Shown here in pieces: positions 17,716 through 26,114 of a stretch of DNA of 64,000 nucleotides. Below the pieces are notes generated by a model. It saw only the letters and a program-made list of their open reading frames with translations, made no database searches and was not told the DNA's origin. Position numbers and translations under genes: made by a program. The number at the start of each line of letters is the position of its first letter. Positions within the stretch are counted from its first letter, which is position 1. Source of the DNA: CAVVFX01 sp963747535 (GTDB lineage Bacteria > Acidobacteriota > Terriglobia > Bryobacterales > Bryobacteraceae); contig CAVVFX010000001.1 of assembly GCA_963747535.1 (NCBI GenBank), positions 186,001 through 250,000 on the forward strand. Direction: 5' to 3'.

Positions 17716-17960
17716 CCTCCGGTAAAGTCAGTGTCGAACGAAAAAAGAATACTGCTTTACGACGGCGGACGCGACCCCTCAATTAGAACTTTGGCCGCAT
17801 TAAAACGACGATCCACCCCGTACCACCTCAACTTCCGAGATCCGCACTATCTCCGTGGATGCATTCGGGAGATAGATAGGGCGTTTCCCACAGCGCCCTC
17901 TCGAGTGTGCCGTTCCGCTCTTTCTCAATTTGCCGGGACCAGCCTCCTGCCTCAACGGGC

Positions 17961-18544
17961 CTACATCCTGGTAGGTTTCTGCTTGCCGATAAGCTGGGTA
18001 TACAGCCATGCCCTGGCCATTTTCCAATCTCGTTTGGCTGTTCAGTTGAAACTCCGAGGACCTCGGCGGTTTCTTCCACGCTCAATCCGCCGAAGTAGCG
18101 CAGTTCCACGAGGCGGCTCTTCCTGCCATCGATTTGAGCCAGTAATTGCAGGGCACTATCCAGGGCGACCACTTCGATCCCACGCGCCTCTACTTCGACC
18201 AGAACATCATCGAGTGGGACACGCAGCCCATCTCCGCCACGCTTAGCACTCCTCCTTCGGCGCGCATGGTCCACCAGAATACGGCGGATCATCTGTGCGC
18301 AGAGCGCGAGAAAATGCGTTCGGTTCTCGCATTGGATTGTCCCGGCGCTAATCAGCTTAAGGTAGACCTCGTTAGCCAGTGCGGCGGACTCCAGACTCTC
18401 GCCGGTGCGCCGGCCGAGATACTGTCGCGCAATCCGCCGGAATTCCGGATAGACGAGGGACATCAAGCGGTCCAGCGCATCTTTGTTGCCGTTGTTCCAT
18501 GCCGCGAGCATTGCGGTGATGTCGTTGTGCTGCGAGTCTGCCAC
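17961..18544 (-). pseudogene. ECF-type RNA polymerase sigma factor, one-base frameshift
   Basis: Residues 1-165 read as an ECF sigma factor of the group common in Acidobacteria and Planctomycetes: region 2 (YPEFRRIARQYLG, then LANEVYLKLI and MIRRILVDHARRR) and region 4 (LVELRYFGGLSVEETAEVLG). After GVSTE a single A appears to be missing at 18041-18042. Restoring it gives TAKRDWKMARAWLYTQLIG, the expected end of the region 4 recognition helix, with a stop at 17961. As written, the frame continues to 17828 with unrelated residues. A divergent secreted-protein gene starts 91 bases away. Confidence 0.85.
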
Positions 18545-18635
18545 GCCGGTGGAATCCTAACACAAAAAAATCCGCCAATCCGTTACCCCTCCCAATACCC
18601 GTTTGCGGAATTACAAGTAGGAGGCAAGAAACACA

Positions 18636-19091
18636 ATGAAATTGACTCGTTTCGCGAAGATTACGCCCCTCGGCGCGGCCGCGGGCCTGATGCTGTTGAC
18701 TGTTGCGCTGATCACGGGATCTGTCCCGGCGGCGGCGCAAGAGGGGCAAAACGGACAGCTCCATATTGAGAAGGATTGCGGCACCTTCTCGGGGATTCCG
18801 GGCTCTTCCTTCTGCACGGTCATGACCTCGAATCTCCCCGAGCTGCCCCCGGGGACACGGATCTACTATGACCAGATCACGGCAGGCCCTTCGGCGGGCC
18901 CCGCCGGGTACCTGGACAGCAACGTTTTCGTCTATGTCAACGAGGGACAGTGGGCCGTCGGCCGTTGTACCGTGCGCAATGACAACCCGCCGGTGCCGTT
19001 GGGAATATGCACCTTGTCCGACGGTCTTGGCCCGCTGGCCGGCTTCACCGCGCGGGTAACAGTAACGTACAAACCAGGCGGCGACGGCTAA
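18636..19091 (+). CDS. secreted hypothetical protein
   Basis: 151 residues. A clear signal peptide (KLTRFAKITPLG, a hydrophobic core, VPAAAQ) is followed by a soluble domain with four cysteines (KDCG, SFCTV, GRCTV, GICTL) that could form two disulfides, and strand-rich sequence. I do not recognise the family. The ribosome site GTAGGAGGC sits 9 bases before the ATG. It is divergent from the sigma factor, which may control it. Confidence 0.75.
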   Translation: MKLTRFAKITPLGAAAGLMLLTVALITGSVPAAAQEGQNGQLHIEKDCGTFSGIPGSSFCTVMTSNLPELPPGTRIYYDQITAGPSAGPAGYLDSNVFVYVNEGQWAVGRCTVRNDNPPVPLGICTLSDGLGPLAGFTARVTVTYKPGGDG

Positions 19092-19150
19092 CTGTATATT
19101 TGGGACGGGACCTACAGGTTCAAATCGCTGCCTGATAAATAAGCATTGGC

Positions 19151-19315
19151 TCACCGAACCGGTATCCGGTAGAGATTCCGCTGAATGTTGCCCCGATAGT
19201 ACGCATACACATCCGGCGAGGGGCCGAGCGCGACCAACCGCCCCTCGATTCTACGCGCTCCGGGCAGGCGGGCGATTTCTTCGTCAGAGTGAAATCCGCC
19301 CGCCGGAACATGTGG
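19151..19315 (-). pseudogene. C-terminal scrap of a WD40/PD40-type (TolB-like) protein
   Basis: The frame ends SPDVYAYYRGNIQRNLYRIP and a stop. This is the style of the last blade of TolB-like propellers found at the end of Acidobacteria serine/threonine kinases and peptidases. Nothing upstream extends it: the homology-like text begins near SDEEIARLPGA. I treat it as a fragment. Confidence 0.4.
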
Positions 19316-19403
19316 CAAGATCTGGCCGGGCGCTAGTGACACAAAGAACGCCTGGGTCGTCGTCGCGCCGGCGGCCATTAACAAAGCTCCCCCAGCGGCC
19401 CAA

Positions 19404-20096
19404 GCGACTAATCAACCCGGCGATCCCACGATCTACGGTCCGCCGGACCAAGGCGTTATCGCCTACTACACGGCTTTGGGTCACCTGCGCAAACAGCATC
19501 CCTCGCTGGTCAGCGGGACTTTCGTCACACTGGTTACTGGCGATACGCAGCAGCCCTCGGCCGCCGCCAACACCTAAGCCTACGCGCGGTCCATTTCCGG
19601 CGGCGAGACCGCCGTCGTGGCGCTGAACAACGGCTCCACAGCCAACCTGCCGGTGATTCCCATCGGCGCGTATTATCGCGATGGCACGGTGCTGCAGGAT
19701 GCTATCGGCGGCGCCACCTACACGGTCTCGGGTGGCAACGTGAGTTTGAGCTTGAGCCCCATCAGCGGCGTCGTCATCCTGCCCTCACCCGCTTCCGTTG
19801 ACCTTACGCCTCCTACCGCGACCCTGAGCCTTGTGCCCGCGGCGAACAGCGCCGGCGTGAACAACAGTTCTCCCGTATCGGTCCAAATCACTGCTGCCGA
19901 CACCGGCAGCGGCGTCAGCGAGATTCTCTACTGGGTAGATGGCGGTTCGGTGACCAGCGTGGTGACCTCCACGGCTACCGTTAGCGTGAGCGGCGGGGGT
20001 GCGCATACAGTGGGAGTACGGGTCCTCGACAACGCGGGTAACATCAGCCAGCAGTATACGCAGGCGATAAACATTAATCTATCAACGGCGCAGTGA
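19404..20096 (+). pseudogene. GH13 alpha-amylase C-terminal remnant with Ig-like tail
   Basis: The frame reads ATNQPGDPTIYGPPDQGVIA and then ALGHLRKQHPSL, the end of a GH13 barrel. A TAA at 19575-19577 (where NTYAYAR is expected) breaks it, then GGETAVVALNNGS and IPIGAYYRDG continue as the amylase C-terminal beta domain. From about 19790 a second beta domain (TPPTATLSL, GVSEILYWVDGG, VRVLDNAGN) looks Ig-like. The catalytic barrel is absent, so this cannot be an active amylase. Confidence 0.7.
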
Positions 20097-20269
20097 AGGT
20101 TTCGGCCGCACCCGGTCACTGTCGATGACAACCCTTCCATCAGGCAATCGTGTACAGGTCACTCCAACGAGGTTTCCGAGAGCGTGAAAACGCTTGATGT
20201 CCTTCGTGACCACTGGTAATGTCCAGTTACATACCGATGCCAAATAACAGGCGCGAAAGGACTTAGCAG

Positions 20270-20575
20270 ATGAACGAACTAGTGGTGGCCGACAAGGCCT
20301 CAGAATGGCTCCGATTGAAGGCGTTGGTGCTCGACAGCAACTCCTCGCCGATCACGCGGCGCGTTTACAACCTGGGACTCGACGAATTCATTGCCTGGTT
20401 TATCCAGGAACCGCGGCCCGGCTTCACCAAGGCGACCGTGAGCGCGTGGCGGGTGGCCCTGGAGGCCCGCAAGCTGGGCCCCATATCGATCAACGTCCGG
20501 TTGACCGCCGTCCGGAAGTTGGCAGTCGAGGCCGCCGACAACGGACTGCTGCCTCGCGGACGGCAGCTCGCGTAG
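20270..20575 (+). pseudogene. integrase N-terminal (core-binding) domain, truncated
   Basis: 101 residues with the SAM-like pattern of tyrosine recombinase N-termini: SPITRRVYNLGLDEFIAWF, TKATVSAWRVALE and NVRLTAVRKLAVEA. A stop follows at once and no catalytic domain is found in any frame after it. A weak ribosome site (GCGAAAGGA) lies before the ATG. It was probably left behind by deletion. Confidence 0.6.
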
Positions 20576-20624
20576 AGGGACGGGCAAATGACCGCCGTGC
20601 GCCGCGGGCCGGTCTGCGGACAAA

Positions 20625-20789
20625 TCACATACCCGGGTCGAATGGGCCACCGAGGCGGCGGATGTGTTTCCGCAGTTCATCGCGTTCGCGTTGGTCACGA
20701 CGGCGGGCGCGTGCCACAAGCACAAGCCCGATAGCCACGGCTCCCGCGAGGACGAAGATCGCGTACTCCACGGCTCCCAATTGTGGCAC
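20625..20789 (-). CDS. small single-pass membrane protein
   Basis: A 54-codon frame from a GTG at 20789, with GGAGA 8 bases upstream. It encodes a membrane segment (EYAIFVLAGAVAIGLVLVA) followed by a basic, then mixed-charge tail (RARRRDQRERDELRKHIRRL). Type I topology with the tail in the cytoplasm is likely. I do not recognise it; similar orphan proteins are common. Confidence 0.5.
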   Translation of the reverse strand: MPQLGAVEYAIFVLAGAVAIGLVLVARARRRDQRERDELRKHIRRLGGPFDPGM

Positions 20790-21175
20790 AGCTTCGTGTC
20801 TCCGACACGAGTACTCGCATGAAATCGGTTACCCAAAGTACCATGCGCTCCATTGAAAGCAGTTCCCGCGGGGCGCAGCATTAAAGGGTGCAAAGGGTGA
20901 GCGGTCGTGTGGCAGGTCATTGTCATCGGAGGAAACGATCCTTACCCTCGCGCGCCAACTGGGCGCCACGCGCCCGATGGGCGCGTACATCGAACACGCC
21001 GTGGCGATTCGCGCGTTCGTCGCGAGACTCGGACGGGCACGCGATAACGACGGCCAGCACGGGGGCCGCCGAGCTAATCGCCGAGCCCACATGCGCTTAA
21101 CTTCGGTTCGTTTTCCGACTATCGTAGTTTAGGCGGGCAGACGCGAATGCCAATTTGGAGAGATGGAGGAAACCC

Positions 21176-21513
21176 ATGCGGATCGACTCTTCCAATGCAC
21201 TCGGTTGGTGGGCCATGGTCCTTCTCTACCTGGTGCTCAGTCTCAACGTGATTGCAAAGGATAAAGACCCGAACATAATTGTTCAGGGCACGGTATTCCT
21301 GATTGACAAGGACAGCTCAATAATTATGGTAGACACAAGAGCCGGTGTCCGGCGCCTGTGGTATACAGCCTGGACACGAAGTTCAGATACGGGCGCAGCG
21401 ACAAAGGCCAAGAAAGCGCTATAAACCAAGTACAGGAAACTCAGTTCATCTCTTGCAGTGGCAAGTCCGATGATGGTGCGCGATTAGTAGCTAAGGAGTG
21501 CGTGCACCGGTAG
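21176..21513 (+). pseudogene. small secreted hypothetical protein, one-base frameshift
   Basis: ATG at 21176 with GGAGG 6 bases upstream. A signal peptide-like segment (GWWAMVLLYLVLSLNVIA) leads to IIVQGTVFLIDKDSSIIMVD. At the CC pair near 21355 the frame should move by one base. The other frame continues PVVYSLDTKFRYGRSDKGQE and on to ECVHR with a stop at 21513, a much more natural end than the drawn one at 21424. Function unknown. Confidence 0.6.
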
Positions 21514-21717
21514 CAGAAGTAGATAAGGCACTCAACCCTCAAACGCCCACGAGCAGATGCACTTGAGTCTCCGCGACTGGGCCTCATAGTCGCGTATTGC
21601 CCCGTTGACACCCGCCCGCCGCCCGGCATCACCACGCGCGCCGTGCCGGTGAAGCAGACGGACTATTCGGGCCCGATGATTCCGTTCCCGGTCAGATTCC
21701 AACCCCAAATCAACGAA

Positions 21718-21984
21718 GGTGGGTATTCACTTGACTCCGGTAGCCACCATGGGTTGTGGTCGCTGCCGCCGGTCGCCAGCCTCTGGAACGCGTAGTGGCG
21801 ACCGGTACGGCCTCATCACGCCGCGGCCGGCGGCACGCACCCGCAACTGCTGCCGCTGTCGTCGAGCGGCCGCCTAGCGCCTCCAGCGTGCACGGCGGAC
21901 ACGGTCTCCGGACACGGTCGAGCGGCCTCAATTCGCCAGCAACCACAATGTATTGTGGCCACCGGAGTGAAGTAAATACCCACC
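21718..21984. mobile_element. 267-bp MITE with 48-bp inverted ends and 8-bp target duplication
   Basis: The first 48 bases (starting GGTGGGTATTCACTTGACTC) match the reverse complement of the last 48 (GGTGGGTATTTACTTCACTC) at 40 positions. TCAACGAA occurs directly before (21710-21717) and after (21985-21992) the element, an 8-bp target duplication. There is no coding capacity. A length of 8 bp and GG-starting ends occur in several IS families (ISL3, IS256, IS1595); the parent element is not in the window. Confidence 0.85.
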
Positions 21985-22059
21985 TCAACGAATTCTTGTA
22001 GACTATGAGTCGATAGACTATAACTAATTTAGAACTTACCAATAGCGGGGAATTTTTTG

Positions 22060-22572
22060 ATGCCTGGTCTCAAGCTCAGACCACAGAAACTGCAGTGCCC
22101 GCTTTGCTCTACGATCTCAACACGCGGCACAGGATTATCTGCCCACGTACGAGCCCAACACCCAAGAGAGTACGTAAAATGGAACAAGAATCCGAACCGA
22201 CTGCTTGAAGCCGCGGCAGCAGCTTCACCACAGCAGGAGCCCAAGAGAAATCGGCATTCGCGTGCGGTCCGGTCGCCTGCGCCCGTTGAGCTTGGCGAAG
22301 CGGCGGTACCGACCCAGCCCGTCCATGAGCGCCCAATACGGTTGGAAGCGCCCGCACCACAGACCGGCGAAAATGACGTTCACGAGGCGCTGAGTCTGCT
22401 TCAAAAGGCGTACGAGCAACTCAGCACGCGCAAGAAGACGATTGAAAGCGAACTCGCGCGTATTGAGGGATTGCGGGGCGAGCACGAAGCGGTGACGGCA
22501 CAGGTTGCTGCGCTTGATCAGGCAATGAAAGCTTTCCAACATCAACCGCTGCAACAGCCTAAGACCGCCTGA
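22060..22572 (+). CDS. hypothetical zinc-finger and coiled-coil protein
   Basis: 170 residues. Residues 13-38 form a C2H2-like finger (CPLC, then LSAHVRAQHPREY). A proline/alanine-rich linker (about 50-105) and a coiled coil (about 108-158: SLLQKAYEQLSTRKKTIESE) follow. I chose the ATG at 22060 because GGGGA is 8 bases upstream. A nucleic-acid-binding adaptor role is a guess. It lies 75 bases after the MITE. Confidence 0.6.
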   Translation: MPGLKLRPQKLQCPLCSTISTRGTGLSAHVRAQHPREYVKWNKNPNRLLEAAAAASPQQEPKRNRHSRAVRSPAPVELGEAAVPTQPVHERPIRLEAPAPQTGENDVHEALSLLQKAYEQLSTRKKTIESELARIEGLRGEHEAVTAQVAALDQAMKAFQHQPLQQPKTA

Positions 22573-22861
22573 AGAGGTATGCGTGCGTGCGACGGGGGGC
22601 AAGGCCGCATCGAAACTGCGCGGTCGGCGGCAACCTCGGGCGAGTGCGTTGGGCGCCAGTGTGGCCCTCGGGCGGGCGGCAGTTCGCCTAAGCCGGGCAT
22701 GCCCTCGACCTGATGGAAGTGATCCGTCGGCGCCAAGTCGTTCCTGCGCGCGTTCCTCGCGAGAAACCGCTGAATTGCAGCCGCCGCGGCAATCCCGACT
22801 TCGTTCGCCGAGATCAACGGGCATGCTGCGGTCGTGACAGCAGCGCGCGGGTTCAGGTGCC

Positions 22862-23022
22862 AGGCCCGAACGAGCGCCCGAGACTCGTGCCCTACGTCGA
22901 TCGCCGTTGCGGGGCGAAAAACCGCGAACCGCGAACCTCGTGGACGCCGGGCGAGCGCGAAAACACCGCGAAAACGCGTTTTTCAAAAAAGCTGCGTGGC
23001 TGTGTACTTGTGCCCGCGGCCG
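22862..23022. repeat. diverged dispersed repeat, copy B (inverted relative to 340-505)
   Basis: See copy A for the match. On the minus strand the repeat starts immediately after a resolvase start segment at 23030-23058. The gap 22573-23100 holds this repeat, the resolvase scrap and GC-rich DNA in which I recognise nothing else. Confidence 0.7.
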
Positions 23023-23029
23023 GGAGACG

Positions 23030-23058
23030 CGGGCGTAACCGCATTTCATGGCCTGCAT
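23030..23058 (-). pseudogene. scrap of a serine resolvase start
   Basis: On the minus strand this reads MQAMKCGYARVS, the first residues of a resolvase, then changes to repeat sequence. The DNA around it (GCATTTTGCGCTGGACATATGCAACA upstream region, 23054-23080) also resembles the region upstream of the resolvase at 13690. About 50 bases of a resolvase gene head therefore survive. Confidence 0.5.
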
Positions 23059-23220
23059 TTTGCGCTGGACATATGCAACATGCCAGACCCTTTGTTTACG
23101 TGTGATCTTCAGAGATAAGTGGCGGGGTTTCTTCAGCGGTATTTGGCGTTCGCGTCTGCGGCTGCATGCGTTTCACAACCGCTCCCTCATGAAACACGTT
23201 TTCGGTCAGGACCTTGCCTG

Positions 23221-23577
23221 TTAAACCGTCGCGTTTACGACCCAAACCAAGAACCAAGCCAGACTTGTGGTGAATGCCGCGGAGGCTAACAGCCACCGGC
23301 TCGGTGACTTTCGGAGCACAGCGAAGATAAAGAGACAGAAAGCGAGCGCGGTATTCGTTTGAACCGTCGCAAACAGGCGGTCGCTGTAGTCACCCCCCAG
23401 CAATGCTGACCTAAACAGCAGGGCAAGCATCAGGTATCCATAACTGAGCGAGACAATTGTGGCGACGGCAAGAGCGGCCTTTTCTTTCCGCCGGGACAAC
23501 AGACTTCTCCACAAAAGAGCGAGGAGCACGATGGGGCCGAAGAGCGACGTGTCGTAAAGTGCTGCGAAGAGCCACAC
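23221..23577 (-). CDS. hypothetical membrane protein
   Basis: 118 residues with four likely membrane helices: about 1-23 (FGPIVLLALLWRSLL), 33-57 (ALAVATIVSLSYGYLMLALLF), 71-90 (TNTALAFCLFIFAVL) and 94-116 (LLASAAFTTSLAWFLVWVV). It starts with GTG, and the region upstream is not clearly related. Probably cargo of the defective transposon. I do not recognise the family. Confidence 0.45.
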   Translation of the reverse strand: MWLFAALYDTSLFGPIVLLALLWRSLLSRRKEKAALAVATIVSLSYGYLMLALLFRSALLGGDYSDRLFATVQTNTALAFCLFIFAVLRKSPSRWLLASAAFTTSLAWFLVWVVNATV

Positions 23578-23673
23578 CGATTAAGCATAAGATATTAAGG
23601 TCGCACATGCGCTCGCGTCCGGCTCATTACAAAATCAACAGCTCTCCCAGATCGCCAGACAGGGCTTATCCGA

Positions 23674-24227
23674 TCATTTCGTCTGCGACAGGGCCCGCCA
23701 CAGCGTATGGCGGCTGACCTCAAGCTCATCAGCGACCTGCACTTTGCTGTACTCCCCGGACCGCAGCAGTGCCCGCGCCTTCTTCAAATCCGCCTCATCG
23801 AGCGCTCTGGGTCTGCCGCCCACGCGACCCCGGCGACGGCGGCCTTGAGACCAGCGTTCACCCGTTGACGCAATATGTCGCGCTCAAACTCCGCAAGCGC
23901 GGCAAAGATATGAAACGTGAGCTTACCGTTCGGAGTAGTGGTGTTGATGTCTTCGGTGAGGGAGTGGAGCTCAACTCCGCGTTCGTTGAGCATAACCGTG
24001 GTGTCGATAAGCTGACGCAGAGACCGGGCTAACCGATCTAGCTTCCAGACAATCACAACGTCCCCCTTACGCGCAGTGTCGAGAAGCTTCATCAGTTCCG
24101 ACCGCTCTGCGTTGGCCCCGGAGGCCTTCTCCTGATAGATACGGGCGCATTTTGCGCGTGAAAGCGCGTCCATTTGGAGGTCCGTTTCTTGAGCGTCGAT
24201 CGAGACGCGAGCATAGCCGATCTTCAT
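23674..24227 (-). pseudogene. serine resolvase, one-base frameshift before the DNA-binding domain
   Basis: The catalytic domain is complete: GYARVSIDAQETDLQMDAL (catalytic Ser), EKASGANAERSEL, IVWKLDRLARSLRQL and FHIFAALAEFERDI. After NAGLKAA a C seems to be missing near 23838. Adding it gives a Gly-Arg-rich hinge, then LDEADLKKARALLRSGEYSK and the helix-turn-helix VADELEVSRHTLWRAL, with a stop at 23674. The intact protein would be about 184 residues. It would resolve cointegrates of the surrounding transposon. Confidence 0.85.
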
Positions 24228-24362
24228 GTTGCGAAAACCAAAGAGATAGCGTTATTATGCACCATATCTTTTGCACCATGGTTTTGCAACTGAATTTCAG
24301 GCGTTTCGCGCGTTCTTGTGCTCTGCGCGGCGCACGGTGCAAAAACAAAGGTTATTGAACCT

Positions 24363-24548
24363 ATGGCACAAGTCGATAAAGCGAAGCCTGCCGCCGCTGT
24401 TCTGACCGAGGAGCAGCGGAAATTGGCTATGGAGCGCTTTGCCGTTATCCGGCCCCACCTTGAAGAAGACGTTCCTCTGGCGCAAGCGGCGCAGCACGCC
24501 GGGGTTGCGCTTCGCACCGCTGAACGCTGCAAATTGAGCGCATCATGA
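24363..24548 (+). pseudogene. Mu/TniA-like transposase, N-terminal fragment
   Basis: From the ATG at 24363 the frame reads AVLTEEQRKLAMERFAVIRP, then DVPLAQAAQHAGVALRTAER, the helix-turn-helix start of integrase-core transposases of the Mu/TniA type, where W normally follows TAER. The homology stops at about 24530 and the rest of the protein is absent. It points toward the right end of the element, not inward. Confidence 0.6.
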
Positions 24549-24701
24549 AAATCAACGGCCTGAAAGTTATTACTGACGATGTTGTCGCCGCCGCCCGCAG
24601 CGCCCTCGTTATCGGCACCACGTAGCGTCAAATAGCGCTGAAGAAACCCCGCCATTTATCTCTGAAGATCACAGGGCCTTCCGACGATGTTGCATATCTT
24701 A

Positions 24702-26031
24702 GGCTATGCTAAATAATAAACTGTACAAAACAGTAAATGTAGGTTATGTTGTAATTGGTGAATGATCGTCGCAGTCGGGATGTGACGCCGGCCGTGGCCG
24801 AAAAGACATGGCTACGGATCTTAGCGACTCTGAATGAATACCAAGCGCGTTTGTTCGTAGCCGAGAAGGCCCTGCAACTGGGACGAGGAGGCATTAGCCG
24901 GTTGTCGCAGTTAACGGGAATGTCGCGGGTCACAATTACCCAAGGACTGAGCGAATTGCGCACTGGCAAGAAACTGCGGACGGCCGCCGAGCGCGTTCGT
25001 CAGCCGGGCGGCGGGCGTAAGAAAGTGGAGCAATCCGACCCCGAGTTGCCAAGTCATCTCAAGACGATCGTCGAGGAGACGACCGCAGGAGATCCGATGA
25101 GCCCTCTGAGGTGGACCAGTAAATCGACTCGGATGATCGCTGAGGAATTGTCCCGAACTGGCCACTTGATCAGCAGCGTCACCGTGGGTCGTTTATTGGA
25201 GGAAATGGGCTACACCTTGCAAGCGAACGTGAAGACGCGCGAAGGTACTCAACATCCGAGCCGCGATGCCCAGTTTCGCTACCTGAACCGGCAAGTGAAA
25301 TCCTTCCGGCGGGATGGCGACCCGGTGATTTCCGTGGACACCAAGAAGAAGGAACTCGTCGGGGCCTTTAAAAACGCGGGTCGCAGATGGTTGCCCCAGG
25401 GAAAGGCCGCTCGGGTGTCGGTGCATGACTTTCCGCACCTTGGGGAGGGAAAAGCCATTCCCTACGGTGCTTACGACATCGCGCGAAATCGAGCCGTGGT
25501 CAACGTCGGCATTACTCATGACACGGCGGAGTTCGCTGCCGAGAGTATCAGGCGGTGGTGGCGTCTGGATGGAAAGCGGCACTACCGGGGAGCGACACGG
25601 TTGCTCATCTGCGCCGACAGTGGAGGCAGTAATGGCGCCCGGACGCGGGCATGGAAGCTATATCTCCAAGCGTTAAGCGATGAAACAGGGATGGCGATCA
25701 CCGTTTGTCACTATCCGCCGGGCACCAGCAAGTGGAACAAGATCGAGCACCGGTTATTCTCCTTCATAAGCCTGAACTGGAAGGGTAAGCCCTTGATCAA
25801 CTTCGAAACCGTGGTGAATCTAATAGGCGGCACTCGGACGAGCACTGGACTCAAGGTCAAAGCAGTCTTAGACACTAATCAATATGACACCAGTGTCGAG
25901 GTCTCGAAGGACGACATTGACCAACTGCGCCTCAAACGACACAAATTGCATCCCGATTGGAACTACACGCTACTGCCTCGCTCCTGACTTCATGTCTCGA
26001 CTGATTGTACAGATTATTGTTTAGCAACACC
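24702..26031 (+). mobile_element. ISAzo13-family insertion sequence
   Basis: Left end GGCTATGCTAAATAATAAAC and right end, reversed, GGTGTTGCTAAACAATAATC are imperfect inverted repeats extending through CTGTACAA. TTA flanks both ends (24699-24701 and 26032-26034), a possible 3-bp duplication. The length of 1,330 bp and the single transposase fit the family. It lies 28 bases from the right end of the defective transposon. Confidence 0.8.
24755..25987 (+). CDS. ISAzo13-family transposase
   Basis: 410 residues in one frame. A helix-turn-helix region (LSQLTGMSRVTITQGLSEL, followed by RQPGGGRKK, a family hallmark) leads to a DDE domain with DPVISVDTKKKELVGAF (first Asp), LLICADSGGSNG (second Asp) and KWNKIEHRLFSFIS (Glu). 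The length is usual for ISAzo13 and nothing is missing, so it should be able to transpose. It starts at TTG 24755 or GTG 24758. Confidence 0.9.
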   Translation: MVNDRRSRDVTPAVAEKTWLRILATLNEYQARLFVAEKALQLGRGGISRLSQLTGMSRVTITQGLSELRTGKKLRTAAERVRQPGGGRKKVEQSDPELPSHLKTIVEETTAGDPMSPLRWTSKSTRMIAEELSRTGHLISSVTVGRLLEEMGYTLQANVKTREGTQHPSRDAQFRYLNRQVKSFRRDGDPVISVDTKKKELVGAFKNAGRRWLPQGKAARVSVHDFPHLGEGKAIPYGAYDIARNRAVVNVGITHDTAEFAAESIRRWWRLDGKRHYRGATRLLICADSGGSNGARTRAWKLYLQALSDETGMAITVCHYPPGTSKWNKIEHRLFSFISLNWKGKPLINFETVVNLIGGTRTSTGLKVKAVLDTNQYDTSVEVSKDDIDQLRLKRHKLHPDWNYTLLPRS

Positions 26032-26114
26032 TTACCCATTGTGCGACGAGGCAGTACTGGCGCGAAGTCCACACCGGGAGATTTAGCCGCTCCTCTTTCG
26101 ACTAACATTGAGCC

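Larger units (their letters stand above)
13970..17809 (-). mobile_element. candidate recombinase-primase mobile element
   Basis: Four minus-strand genes are packed with 4-base overlaps or a 6-base gap: a DUF6431 protein, a CHC2/Toprim primase-like protein and two tyrosine recombinases. They lie between a resolvase and a sigma factor gene. Reading outward, the left flank (13985 leftward) starts TTGGCCGTATAAGTCGG and the right flank (17791 rightward) TTGGCCGCATTAAAACGAC. They share TTGGCCG and a loosely similar tail, which may mark the ends. The limits are a guess. Confidence 0.5.
23101..24673. mobile_element. defective 1.57-kb transposon with about 50-bp inverted ends
   Basis: The left end (TGTGATCTTCAGAGATAAGT onward) and the reverse complement of the right end agree at 43 of the first 46 bases. 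Enclosed are a membrane-protein frame, a serine resolvase and the start of a Mu/TniA-like transposase. TGT-starting ends with TTCAGA, a resolvase and such a transposase recall the Tn402/Tn5053 group. The flanks TTACG and GGGCC show no target duplication, and the transposase faces outward, so internal deletion or rearrangement is likely. Confidence 0.65.

Noticed and set aside
17590..18246. 218-residue plus-strand frame
   Set aside because: Antisense of DUF6431 and sigma factor genes, arginine- and leucine-rich shadow with no ribosome site.
22225..23058. 277-residue minus-strand frame starting like a resolvase
   Set aside because: Only the first dozen residues are resolvase; the rest is repeat DNA and antisense of the zinc-finger gene.
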